Below are positions 52,222 through 60,882 of a stretch of DNA of 64,000 nucleotides, piece after piece. A program made the translations under genes and the position numbers. The notes beneath the pieces were generated by a model, which was not told where the DNA came from, searched no databases, and saw nothing but the letters and a program-made list of their open reading frames with translations. Where the stretch lies: NCBI RefSeq assembly GCF_900114835.1, contig NZ_FOUJ01000002.1:16089-80088 (forward strand). The letters run 5' to 3'. The DNA is from Methanolobus profundi (GTDB taxonomy: Archaea > Halobacteriota > Methanosarcinia > Methanosarcinales > Methanosarcinaceae). How positions within the stretch are numbered: the first letter of the stretch is position 1; each line of letters begins with the position of its first letter.

Positions 52222-54036
52222 ATGGAAGTGGGAATCCATAAGAAAGTGGACAGGCTTGACTTCAGGGACCCGATAGAACTTGTTGATGATGTCCTTTTGA
52301 ACAACAGCTGGCTATTGAAAGAGAACTCTAACACACGCCTGAGTCCCTCCGTTGTAGACCTCCACATCGCGGCACAGATCAAGAAACAATATGCTCTCAA
52401 GAAATTATACTCAGGTGAAAGTGCCTGGGCACATCTTGAAGGGCTCATCCACATCCATGACCTTCACAGCCCGTTCACACCATACTGCAACGGTATCGAT
52501 GCCAGGATATTTCTCAAGGACGGACTTCGGTTCCCGGATACCGTGAGCCTTCCAGCAAAGCGCTTTGAATCCGCACTTTACCATGCTATGTCCTTTATGG
52601 TCCACTCACAGCAATTCTTCGCAGGAGCACAGGCTATTGACATGCTCAACTGGATGCTTGCACCACATCTTCACTTTGATGATATCACAGAAGAGCATCT
52701 CAGGCAAATAGTTCAGGGATTCATGTTCCAGATGAACCAGTCCAACCGTATAGGTGCACAAAGCGCATTCACCAATATAGGACTGAGGATAACATGTCCG
52801 AAGCTCATTGCAGACCAGAAGGCCATCTTTGCAGGAAAGGAACTTGAAGAGACATACAGCCATTTTGAAGATGAAGCAAGGACAATTTACAAGGCCATCA
52901 TGGAGATCGCAAGAGATGGCGACGGACAGGGATGCCCTTTTACATTCCCCCTGATAACAACAGCAATAACAGATAATCTGGACCTTGATGATCCGCTATG
53001 GGAACTGACCATGCAGGCAGCTGCATCCACCGGAGCACCATATTTCCTGAACCTCAGGGCAGATTACCTTTCTGACAAGACAGTGCATGCCATGTGCTGC
53101 CGCCTGTTCGCTAAACACAGCGGAGGGATATGGAATGCAGGTGGCATGGGAAGTGGTTCTAACAAAGTAGTATCCATCAATCTTCCAGGAGTCTCACTAC
53201 GTTCCAGAGATATGGACGAGTTCTTTGAAGAGCTTGACAAGACCATGGATATTGCCAGACAGGCATTGCTCGATGGGAACAGAATAATTGAGAGGGCATT
53301 GAACGAATGGAAGATACTTCCATGGCTTCAGATGGTCACAGACGATGGACTACCATATTACGATTTTGAGGAACGACACCTTACATTCGGTGTTGTGGGA
53401 CTCAATGAATGCCTTATGAATCTCACCGGAGAGACACTGCTTGAACAACAAGCTCTTGGTATCAGGATAATACGCTCCATTGCAGAGAGGATCGAACAAT
53501 ATTCCAAAGAGGATAAGATCGAATATACACTGGAACAGACCCCTGCTGAAAGTACAGCCCATCGTTTTGCCCTGATAGACCGCCTGAAATACAAAGAAGG
53601 TGCCAGCATCCAGGGAACAGAGGAGACGCCATACTACACCAATTCCACACATGTACCATACAGGAGCAATACTTCCCTTATCAACCGCATAGAGATCGAA
53701 TCCGAGTTCCACCCCTGGTTTACAGGTGGTACCATCTCGCATATCTGGATGGGAGAAAGTCATCCAGACCCAAAGGGTCTTTCTGATCTTGTAGAACAGA
53801 TAACAAGGACAAAAATTGCATATTTCTGTTTCTCGCCTGATCTTTCAATATGCAGTAAAGGACACAGCTCAAGAGGTATCCAGGAAATATGCCCACATTG
53901 CCAGAGCGAGATCATCGATCATATCTCCAGGGTCACAGGATATTACGGCCATGTGAACAACTGGAACCCAGGTAAGATAAAGGAATACCAGGAACGCCAT
54001 CGATACACGATCGATCCCACCCGGAAAGATAGATAA
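52222..54036 (+). CDS. nrdD: Anaerobic ribonucleoside-triphosphate reductase (NrdD)
   Basis: A 604-residue glycyl-radical enzyme making deoxyribonucleotides. The C-terminal radical site RVTGYYG lies near residue 577, followed by NPGKIKEYQERHR; metal-site cysteines are in the segment ICSKGHSS and EICPHCQSE just before it. Active-site cysteine segments such as NQSNRIGAQS and GDGQGCPFTFP are present, and the length equals that of the phage T4-type enzyme. No activase (NrdG) gene follows. ATG 52222 lies close behind a TATA-like TATTTATACT, so the mRNA leader is very short. The alpha/alpha-toroid gene follows after 22 bases. Confidence 0.9.
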   Translation: MEVGIHKKVDRLDFRDPIELVDDVLLNNSWLLKENSNTRLSPSVVDLHIAAQIKKQYALKKLYSGESAWAHLEGLIHIHDLHSPFTPYCNGIDARIFLKDGLRFPDTVSLPAKRFESALYHAMSFMVHSQQFFAGAQAIDMLNWMLAPHLHFDDITEEHLRQIVQGFMFQMNQSNRIGAQSAFTNIGLRITCPKLIADQKAIFAGKELEETYSHFEDEARTIYKAIMEIARDGDGQGCPFTFPLITTAITDNLDLDDPLWELTMQAAASTGAPYFLNLRADYLSDKTVHAMCCRLFAKHSGGIWNAGGMGSGSNKVVSINLPGVSLRSRDMDEFFEELDKTMDIARQALLDGNRIIERALNEWKILPWLQMVTDDGLPYYDFEERHLTFGVVGLNECLMNLTGETLLEQQALGIRIIRSIAERIEQYSKEDKIEYTLEQTPAESTAHRFALIDRLKYKEGASIQGTEETPYYTNSTHVPYRSNTSLINRIEIESEFHPWFTGGTISHIWMGESHPDPKGLSDLVEQITRTKIAYFCFSPDLSICSKGHSSRGIQEICPHCQSEIIDHISRVTGYYGHVNNWNPGKIKEYQERHRYTIDPTRKDR

Positions 54037-54058
54037 GTGTCCGGACCATCAGGACATT

Positions 54059-54757
54059 ATGGACCTCAAGAGTGAAGCATCGTTCAAATGGCTTTATTCA
54101 CAGAAGATAGCGAAAGTGAAGGATCTTGCACGCATAGTGCAGGCAAGTCACCTATGGAATGAGAAGAAACACTACATTGAAGAACTTCTGAACCTGAGAA
54201 CAGGAGATTCATGGAACTGTGACCTCAGGGATACCTCACGTGCAGTTTCAGCGCTTGCACTTACGGATATGGTCTTCCCGGAAGTTGGAGAATGGCTGCT
54301 CTCAAAAAGAACAGGTAGCTCATGGAACGACGATGTCTATGATACCACATATGCACTGGCTGCACTTGGAGACATGGGACATTATGATGCTAACGGCTGC
54401 CAGTGGCTTGTTGACAATTATGGCCCTAAATGGGAACATCCCGGAACCACAGCACTCATAATAAACGCACTGATAAGGCAGTCAGAAGCAGGAAATGTAA
54501 ACTCGTATGCCAGCTTTATCGATGAACGTGCAAAGTGGATCATATCACAAAGAGAGATGAATGGAGCATGGAAAACACTTGCTACCAGCAACCTTGTTAT
54601 CCAGGCACTTATCCTTGCTGGATACAAAGAGGTAACAGAGGGCCCCTTCAACTGGATACTATCGAAAATGAACAAGAACTGTTCATGGGGCAAGGATAAC
54701 GGAGATATTAACACAACATCCCTGTCACTCATCACTATTCACGAATACACAGAATGA
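54059..54757 (+). CDS. Alpha/alpha-toroid (prenyltransferase/squalene-cyclase-like) protein
   Basis: A 232-residue protein built of short helical repeats with the pattern 'GDSWNCDLRDT..A..AL', 'TGSSWNDDVYDTTYALAAL', 'KWEHPGTTALIINAL' and 'NGAWKTLATSNLVIQAL', typical of the alpha/alpha barrel of squalene cyclases and prenyltransferase beta subunits. It lacks the DxDD or zinc-site residues of those enzymes, so it is probably a binding protein, not a cyclase. It starts 22 bases after nrdD on the same strand; the context suggests cotranscription but no functional link is known. Confidence 0.7.
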   Translation: MDLKSEASFKWLYSQKIAKVKDLARIVQASHLWNEKKHYIEELLNLRTGDSWNCDLRDTSRAVSALALTDMVFPEVGEWLLSKRTGSSWNDDVYDTTYALAALGDMGHYDANGCQWLVDNYGPKWEHPGTTALIINALIRQSEAGNVNSYASFIDERAKWIISQREMNGAWKTLATSNLVIQALILAGYKEVTEGPFNWILSKMNKNCSWGKDNGDINTTSLSLITIHEYTE

Positions 54758-54774
54758 ATAGAACAGATAAGAAT

Positions 54775-56766
54775 TCATTTTGCAGGCAACAAGATATGGA
54801 TAGTTGTCCCACTTCCTTTTTTGCTCTCAGCCCATATATCACCATTATGGGCTTCTATTATCTTCTTACATATGTAAAGACCAAGGCCGTTCCCGCCATA
54901 CTTACGCGTGGATGAGCCATCCACCTGATAGAACCTGTTGAATATATCAGGGAGATTCTCTTCGGCGATACCAATACCATTATCGATTATCTTGATGTGT
55001 ATCTTCTGATCATCCTGAAGGACAGCAGATATTTTGATATTGCCTCCCTGATGCATGAATTTAATAGAATTATCAATGAGATTTATGAATACTTCTTCAA
55101 GATAATCCAGATCACCGTTTATCAGTGGTATGTCCTTTGATATTGACACCTCGACCTCATGGGCCTTGCTTGCAAGTTCAGGGGACCTGTCATGTACTGC
55201 TGAATCAATGACCTCGGCGATCCTGAGAGGAACAAAGCTGTATTCTACATTGCCACCCTCGGTGATGCTTACATATATGAGAGAATCGATCAGACGCTTC
55301 AATCTTTCAGAGCTGAGCATCATCTTTTCAACTGCATCTTTCTGCTTCTGATTTAGCTCTCCGAGAGCACCATCATACATCAGTTCACTATATCCCTTTA
55401 TTGGGATAAGAGGAGTTTTCAGCTCATGCCTGAGATTAGATATGAACTCATCTTTCATCCTGTCAAGGGACTTTAGTTCCTCATTGGCCTTGGCAAGATC
55501 CTGAGCATACTGATTAAGTTCCTCTTCTGCAGCCTTACGTTCTGTGAAATCCTCCACAACACATACACCACCCATGAATCGACCTTCATCTGATATCACC
55601 GGGCTGAACTCTGCTTTGATAGGGACCACCTTTTCAGAGAAAGGAGAATGGAAGTCATCCTCATATCGGGAAGGTATACCTGCAAGAACCTGTTTGATAG
55701 CTTTTTTGATGGAATGTTCATCATCGAACGATTCAATTATGTTGAAACCAATAACCTTTGAGATCACATCCCCTACAGGCACATCCAGGATCTTCACAAG
55801 ATTCTCATTGCATTGGGTTATTACTCCATTCTCATCAAAGTGGAATATACCCAGAGGCGATTTCTCGAACATCATACGATATTTGTTCTTGGAGATGCTC
55901 ATCAGCCTTTCTTTCATCTTTCTCTTTGAGATATCATTGATGATGGCACCGTGGAATCTATTGCCCTTTATCCTGGTAGTTGTAATAGCAAGCTCTATAG
56001 GGAACTCAGTACCATCTTTGCGTAATCCCGTTACCTCTATGATGTTACCAACAACAGGGGATTTACCAATGGATATGAGCTCATCCCATCCTTCGTGAGC
56101 CTTACGATACCTGTTAGGCATGATGATACTGATGGGCTGTCCAATGACCTCGTCCCTCGTAAAACCAAAAAGTCTGGTAGCATGCTGATTCCAGAAAGTA
56201 ATGATACCCCTGTAATCTGAAAGGACAAAAGCATAGGGTATCGAGTCAAGATGACTGTAGATCATCTCGAACTCTATTAACAGGTCATTCTCCTGAACCT
56301 TACGTTCCTGAATGTCCATACATGAAAGCATCAGAGCTTTTTTAGGGGACTCACTGTCTTTCAGCACACTTGTATTCATAAGAAATGTATATTGGATATC
56401 TTCATTGATCAGAACCGGCATCTCATACTTACCATCGATTTCCTCTTTCCCTGAAAGGACCGATGAGAAAAATGAGGAAGCTTTCTCTTTTTCTTCCTCT
56501 GAAGGGCAGAGATCTGTAAGGTCCGTATGTATGATCGAACGGCCTTCATGTTCCAGATACCTCAACGCCTTACTGTTTGCCATGAGTATCTGGTTATTTT
56601 TATCAATGATGATCACCAGCGAATCCAGAAGATCATAAAATAACCGTGCTTCATCCATATCAGAGAATGGGATGCCACTTTCAGATGCCCTGACCTGACC
56701 TTCTGTATCTGAAGGAGAGTTATCTTCATGTCCTAAAAGATCAAGTGTTTCTTCTTTGGTACCCAT
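54775..56766 (-). CDS. Cytoplasmic multi-PAS sensor histidine kinase
   Basis: A 663-residue kinase without membrane helices. Three PAS domains are visible at about 40-160, 165-290 (LSDYRGIITFWNQHATRLFGF) and 295-415 (IFHFDENGVITQCNENL), the last two with PAC-type ends. The HisKA H box ISNLRHELKTPLIP lies near residue 444; N, G1 (IDNGIGIAEENLPDIF) and G2 (GGNGLGLYICKKI) boxes follow, so the core is complete. It should sense a cytoplasmic signal, perhaps redox or a small ligand. No response regulator is nearby. Confidence 0.9.
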   Translation of the reverse strand: MGTKEETLDLLGHEDNSPSDTEGQVRASESGIPFSDMDEARLFYDLLDSLVIIIDKNNQILMANSKALRYLEHEGRSIIHTDLTDLCPSEEEKEKASSFFSSVLSGKEEIDGKYEMPVLINEDIQYTFLMNTSVLKDSESPKKALMLSCMDIQERKVQENDLLIEFEMIYSHLDSIPYAFVLSDYRGIITFWNQHATRLFGFTRDEVIGQPISIIMPNRYRKAHEGWDELISIGKSPVVGNIIEVTGLRKDGTEFPIELAITTTRIKGNRFHGAIINDISKRKMKERLMSISKNKYRMMFEKSPLGIFHFDENGVITQCNENLVKILDVPVGDVISKVIGFNIIESFDDEHSIKKAIKQVLAGIPSRYEDDFHSPFSEKVVPIKAEFSPVISDEGRFMGGVCVVEDFTERKAAEEELNQYAQDLAKANEELKSLDRMKDEFISNLRHELKTPLIPIKGYSELMYDGALGELNQKQKDAVEKMMLSSERLKRLIDSLIYVSITEGGNVEYSFVPLRIAEVIDSAVHDRSPELASKAHEVEVSISKDIPLINGDLDYLEEVFINLIDNSIKFMHQGGNIKISAVLQDDQKIHIKIIDNGIGIAEENLPDIFNRFYQVDGSSTRKYGGNGLGLYICKKIIEAHNGDIWAESKKGSGTTIHILLPAK

Positions 56767-57010
56767 CTATACACCTTTGGCTGTGGCAAGCGTGCCACAA
56801 GGAACTTCCTCTGAGGAGTTTCAGCAGATATAATTATATTAGTCATATAATATATAATGTTTAGTATTTGATAAGTTCTTATTTATATAGGACAATGAAA
56901 ATTATGGGTCCATTATATACCAAATACACACAAAGAGGAAGAAAAATATCTGTTCTTTGAGTAGCATTTATAATCACAAAAAACTATTGGAGTATGCATG
57001 GTGACCTTAG

Positions 57011-57442
57011 ATGAGTGAAAGCCCGATAAAATATCACGAAGATTCCAATACATACATAGCCTGTAAGAAAGCCTACTTTGAAAAGAGCGTCAATATTGAC
57101 GGAAATTTTATGGTTGGAGCAGGCTCTAATTTTTGGAAGGACCTCAATGTAAAAGGTGTTCTTGAAATTGGAAAAGGTACATTTGTAAAAGGGAACATCA
57201 CTGCTGACAGGGCCATAATAGGTGCAAGGTCGGAGATAAACGGCAACATAGAGGTTGCAGGTGACCTGAAGATATTCGATGCAGTTAAGATAGATGGCTC
57301 TGCTATTGCAGGAGAGGAGATGCTTGTGCGTCCCGGCTGTGATATAAACTTTGCAAAGGCCAGCAGGACAATGGAACTTGTTGGAAAGACCAGCATTAAA
57401 GAAATAGAATCAGGAACTAAGGTAATTGTGCGTTCGGAATGA
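57011..57442 (+). CDS. Bactofilin-like polymer-forming protein
   Basis: A 143-residue protein with a beta-helix repeat pattern, EKSVNIDGNFMVGAG, LNVKGVLEIGKGTFVKGNITADRAIIG and GNIEVAGDLKIFDAVKIDGS, in which hydrophobic residues and glycines recur about every six. This is the signature of bactofilins, which assemble into filaments without nucleotide. The N-terminus is short and lacks a membrane anchor. ATG 57011 is preceded by GGTGACC. It stands alone, 24 bases from the convergent ABC ATPase gene. Archaeal bactofilin-like proteins are known but little studied. Confidence 0.8.
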   Translation: MSESPIKYHEDSNTYIACKKAYFEKSVNIDGNFMVGAGSNFWKDLNVKGVLEIGKGTFVKGNITADRAIIGARSEINGNIEVAGDLKIFDAVKIDGSAIAGEEMLVRPGCDINFAKASRTMELVGKTSIKEIESGTKVIVRSE

Positions 57443-57465
57443 ACGCAGTGGTCACACCTTATATC

Positions 57466-58224
57466 TTATTTTTTCTGCTCTCTGACAAGGGATCTCAGTA
57501 TCCTTTCACGGAGAGTGTTCGCCTCGAGGCTTGTCCTGTCACGAGGTCTTGGCAGACCCACATCGATAACTTCTTTGATCTTACCAGGACGTGCACTCAT
57601 CAGAACAATCTTGTCGGCAAGGAAAACAGCCTCATCCACACTATGTGTAACGAAAAGTATAGTGATATTGTTCTTTTCCCATATCTCAAGCAATTCCTGC
57701 TGAAGGATATTACGTGTCTGAGCATCCAGTGCACCAAATGGTTCATCCATGAGCAGAACAGACGGCTCGTTTGCAAGAGCTCTTGCTATAGCCACCCTTT
57801 GCTTCATTCCACCGGATAGCTCGTATGGATAACTGTCCCTGAACTGCTGGAGACCCACCAGTTCAAGATACTTCTCAGCATCTTCAAGTGCTTCCTTCTT
57901 TTTGATCCCGCTCATCTGAGGACCGAAGATAATGTTCTCGATAACGGTCTTCCACGGGAAGAGAGAATATTCCTGAAATACCATTCCCCGGTCAGGACCA
58001 GGAGCATCGATCACCCTGTCGTCAAGATACACTTCACCTTTGTCTGGTTTATCCAGACCTGAGATTATCCTGAGCAGAGTTGTCTTTCCACACCCTGAAG
58101 GACCGATGAAACAGACGAATTCCCCGTCATTGACTTCCATACTGACATTGTCCAGTGCAAGTGTGGAAGTATCATTATCCTTTGTGAACCTGCGGGAAAC
58201 ATTGCTTACTCTTACTTCACCCAT
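57466..58224 (-). CDS. ABC transporter ATPase, sulfonate/nitrate/taurine type
   Basis: A 252-residue ATPase: Walker A GPSGCGKTTLL, signature LSGGMKQRVAIARAL, Walker B VLLMDEPFGALD, switch VTHSVDEA. These are the usual residues of SsuB/TauB/NrtD proteins. It ends the operon with a permease (1 base upstream) and a binding lipoprotein. The substrate is not settled: sulfonates such as taurine, nitrate, or a related small anion or organic molecule. Confidence 0.9.
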   Translation of the reverse strand: MGEVRVSNVSRRFTKDNDTSTLALDNVSMEVNDGEFVCFIGPSGCGKTTLLRIISGLDKPDKGEVYLDDRVIDAPGPDRGMVFQEYSLFPWKTVIENIIFGPQMSGIKKKEALEDAEKYLELVGLQQFRDSYPYELSGGMKQRVAIARALANEPSVLLMDEPFGALDAQTRNILQQELLEIWEKNNITILFVTHSVDEAVFLADKIVLMSARPGKIKEVIDVGLPRPRDRTSLEANTLRERILRSLVREQKK

Positions 58225-58225
58225 T

Positions 58226-59053
58226 TCAGATCACCACTCCTTTACGCCATTTGAGGAGCTTACCATCGATATAATACCTCAGCACACGGTCAATGAAAAG
58301 TCCAAGGAAACCAAGGAGCAACATGTAGACCAGTACGAATTCCATATTATGAAGATAATAGTGATGCCATATCTTGTAACCAAGACCATTCCTGCTGACA
58401 CCGAACATTTCCGCAGCTACAAGGCACATCCATCCTACACCCATAGCTATCCTGATACCTGCTGCGATAGAAGGAAGAGCGTAAGGAAGAGCAACATACC
58501 GTATAAGTTCGCGGTCCGTGTTACATCCAAGGACCTTTGCAGCTTCAACATAAACACGTGAGACGTTCTTGAAACCCGTAAAAGTGTTGATTATTATAGG
58601 GAACACAGCACCGATGAATATCAAAAAACCTGCTGCCAGAGGATTAAGACCGATCCATATGATCGCGAACGGTATCCACGCAAGTGGAGGGATCGGACGT
58701 ATTATCTCGATAAGAGGATCAACTATACGGTCAATGGTCTGGAACCATCCCATGATCATTCCCACAGGAATACCTATTGCAAGAGCAGATAGCATGCCGA
58801 TCCAGAAGTGCATAAGACTGTAAATGAGGTCAACCAATAAGACCGGAAGTTGATAGTCTAAACCCAGAAGATCAAGTTTTGCATCCCGGGACAGGATATC
58901 CACGAATGCAAAGGTGACATCCGTAAAACTTGGCAGGTAGAATTTATTCTGTACTACATAGACAGCGATAAGCTGCCAGAGAATTATCGCAGAACAAATA
59001 GAGACGATCTCTACACTTTTACCGCTGAGTTTCTGAAGATGTTTTTTTACCAT
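58226..59053 (-). CDS. ABC transporter permease, sulfonate/nitrate/taurine type
   Basis: A 275-residue membrane protein with about six helices and the BPD-transporter signature near residue 180 (KVLGCNTDRELIRYVALPYALPSI) preceded by PIPPLAWIPFAIIWIGL. It forms the channel for the operon's importer. The stop is one base from the start of the ATPase gene. The gap to the binding protein gene is 90 bases and AT-rich, and may contain an internal control element. Confidence 0.9.
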   Translation of the reverse strand: MVKKHLQKLSGKSVEIVSICSAIILWQLIAVYVVQNKFYLPSFTDVTFAFVDILSRDAKLDLLGLDYQLPVLLVDLIYSLMHFWIGMLSALAIGIPVGMIMGWFQTIDRIVDPLIEIIRPIPPLAWIPFAIIWIGLNPLAAGFLIFIGAVFPIIINTFTGFKNVSRVYVEAAKVLGCNTDRELIRYVALPYALPSIAAGIRIAMGVGWMCLVAAEMFGVSRNGLGYKIWHHYYLHNMEFVLVYMLLLGFLGLFIDRVLRYYIDGKLLKWRKGVVI

Positions 59054-59143
59054 AGCTCCTCCGGTTACTGGAGATAGAACTCCTGACAGACTATAGAAAT
59101 GTTTCTTATTATTTAAGTTAGTATCAAAAAAAGAAAAAGATGA

Positions 59144-60169
59144 TCATTGATCAAGAGCATCATAGAAGCTCAGATCGAATATATCATCCTGTGTAAGTGG
59201 GCTGCTTATGTATCCCAGTTCATACTGAACCTGTGCATAATCCACGGTTGAGTTAACGATAAGGTTTGGATCTGCTATCCATGAACCGTCCCATTCGTTC
59301 AGTGACTGTGTTACAAGTTCGATATCCCAATCCTGATCATCAGCGAATATCTGTGCTGCTTCATCCAGATTCTCTGAGTTATAATCAGTTGCACGCACAT
59401 GGGTCTCAACGATCTGCTGGACTATTTCCGGATGTTCTCTAATGAGATCACCACTTACAGCCACAACACAACATGCATGGTCCTGAAGCATCTCACCAGA
59501 GGATACTACTGATCTGCCAGTGCCTTCACTCTCGATCATCACTGGTGCTGGGTGTGGAAGGAATACTGCATCTACCTGACCTGCTGAAATAGCGGTCATT
59601 GCATCTCCCGGACCCATTCCAAGGATCTCGACATCTTCTTCTGGGTCAATACCGTTCTCTTTCAGCCAGTTCTTAAGAAGAGTATCCTGGATGGTACCCG
59701 GCGGGAAGGTTGCGATCTTAAGCCCTCTGAGGTCTTCCGGACTCTCATATGGAAGGTCAGTGCTGAGTACGATATCTGAGCCCTGTATCTGGACAGCAGC
59801 TACGATCTTTGCATCCAGACCACTTGCAAGAGCAGCGATAACAGGTGCTGCACCAACATAGGCGACATCGATGTCCCCTGCAAGCATGGACTGCATCTCA
59901 GGTGCACCGGTAGGGAAGAGATTGTCATCTATTGACTCAATTCCATAAGGAGCAAGATCCTCTAGCCACCATCCTTTTTCCTTTGCAGTGATATATGCTA
60001 TCTGGTGAGTACTTGGCTGGTAACCAAAAGTAAGTTCGGTGATAGCCTCTGCCTGTTCTTCTTCCTGGTCGGTTGCTTTCTCAGTACATCCGGAGATGAA
60101 TACTGCAGATATAAGAGCAACTACAAAAAATAAAGTGGAAGCTAATTTTAGTGTCTGTTTATAGTTCAC
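59144..60169 (-). CDS. Substrate-binding lipoprotein of the sulfonate/nitrate-type importer
   Basis: A 341-residue NMT1/SsuA-like binding protein, anchored by lipobox FISGC with Cys near residue 28. Landmarks are LTFGYQPSTHQIAYITAKEKGWW, ASGLDAKIVAAVQIQGSDIVL, PEDLRGLKIATFPPGT and ISAGQVDAVFLPHPAPVM. It should capture the substrate outside the membrane. Methanogens could use such importers for sulfonates, including coenzyme M precursors, but this is only a possibility. It is the first gene of the operon, divergent from a helix-turn-helix regulator. Confidence 0.9.
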   Translation of the reverse strand: MNYKQTLKLASTLFFVVALISAVFISGCTEKATDQEEEQAEAITELTFGYQPSTHQIAYITAKEKGWWLEDLAPYGIESIDDNLFPTGAPEMQSMLAGDIDVAYVGAAPVIAALASGLDAKIVAAVQIQGSDIVLSTDLPYESPEDLRGLKIATFPPGTIQDTLLKNWLKENGIDPEEDVEILGMGPGDAMTAISAGQVDAVFLPHPAPVMIESEGTGRSVVSSGEMLQDHACCVVAVSGDLIREHPEIVQQIVETHVRATDYNSENLDEAAQIFADDQDWDIELVTQSLNEWDGSWIADPNLIVNSTVDYAQVQYELGYISSPLTQDDIFDLSFYDALDQ

Positions 60170-60280
60170 ATTACCACCTTTATAATATTCTGATAAATGG
60201 AATGCACGAGCCTATATATTATATATATTTCCTCATTTCGCAAGTAATATAACCCAATAGTGCTAATTTTATGTATTGCT

Positions 60281-60296
60281 TATCCTAAACAGGATA
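60281..60296. promoter_or_regulatory. Operator-like palindrome upstream of the regulator gene
   Basis: TATCCT-AAAC-AGGATA is a perfect 6-bp inverted repeat directly upstream of the TATA-like ATTAAATATA (60296-60305) and the regulator ATG (60320). A site so close to TATA suggests autoregulation. The other divergent promoter has the AT-rich TATATATTATATATATT at about 60211-60230. Confidence 0.55.
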
Positions 60297-60319
60297 TTAA
60301 ATATACATGGTGTGTGGAG

Positions 60320-60841
60320 ATGAACGCTGCTGACAAAATAATAGATGCTGTTTTTGAATCTGATGAGAGTTTCAGAAAGGTCCTTTCGATGACCATAAAA
60401 GAAGAACTGAATATGAACATGGCTGCATTTGCAGAGCATGCTGAGATACCTGCAAGTACCCTCTATAAGATAATGTCCGGCAAGAGGGAGCCAAATGTCA
60501 AGACGCTCAGACAGATAATAAGAACTGTGAAGAGACTTGAAGGCTCAGAGAAGGGAGAGTTCATAGCTGTGATCGCTGCAAGGCCGGTACTTGACAATAT
60601 AAGCGAAACAAAAAGGAAGATCGGTGGGAACCTCTGCACGATAAGAGAGTATTCTGCAACAACCATGGAAGATGCAATAATAGCCGCAGTGCGTGCTGAA
60701 AGGGATGGGGCCAAAGCTCTGGTATGTGCTCCCATAGTAAGTCCTACTATCGAGAAGATATTAAGGATACCTGTTGCAACCATAATGCCAAAGAACAGTC
60801 TCTTAGAGGCTATTGAGATCGGCTTGAAGAAGATAAGTTGA
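60320..60841 (+). CDS. Helix-turn-helix regulator with C-terminal ligand-type domain
   Basis: A 173-residue protein. Residues 30-75 form an HTH (MNMAAFAEHAEIPASTLYKIM, with the recognition helix SGKREPNVKTLRQII). The C-terminal half, VIAARPVLDNI, ATTMEDAIIAAVRAERDGAKALVCAPIVSPTIEKI, is an alpha/beta domain that could bind a ligand. ATG 60320 is preferred over a start at 60260 because a GGTG lies seven bases upstream and the extra residues are unlike a protein start. It is divergent from the importer operon, the arrangement of a local regulator. Confidence 0.8.
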   Translation: MNAADKIIDAVFESDESFRKVLSMTIKEELNMNMAAFAEHAEIPASTLYKIMSGKREPNVKTLRQIIRTVKRLEGSEKGEFIAVIAARPVLDNISETKRKIGGNLCTIREYSATTMEDAIIAAVRAERDGAKALVCAPIVSPTIEKILRIPVATIMPKNSLLEAIEIGLKKIS

Positions 60842-60882
60842 TCTTTAAGATAAAAAAAGAATTAAAAAGAGAGAAAAAGAGT

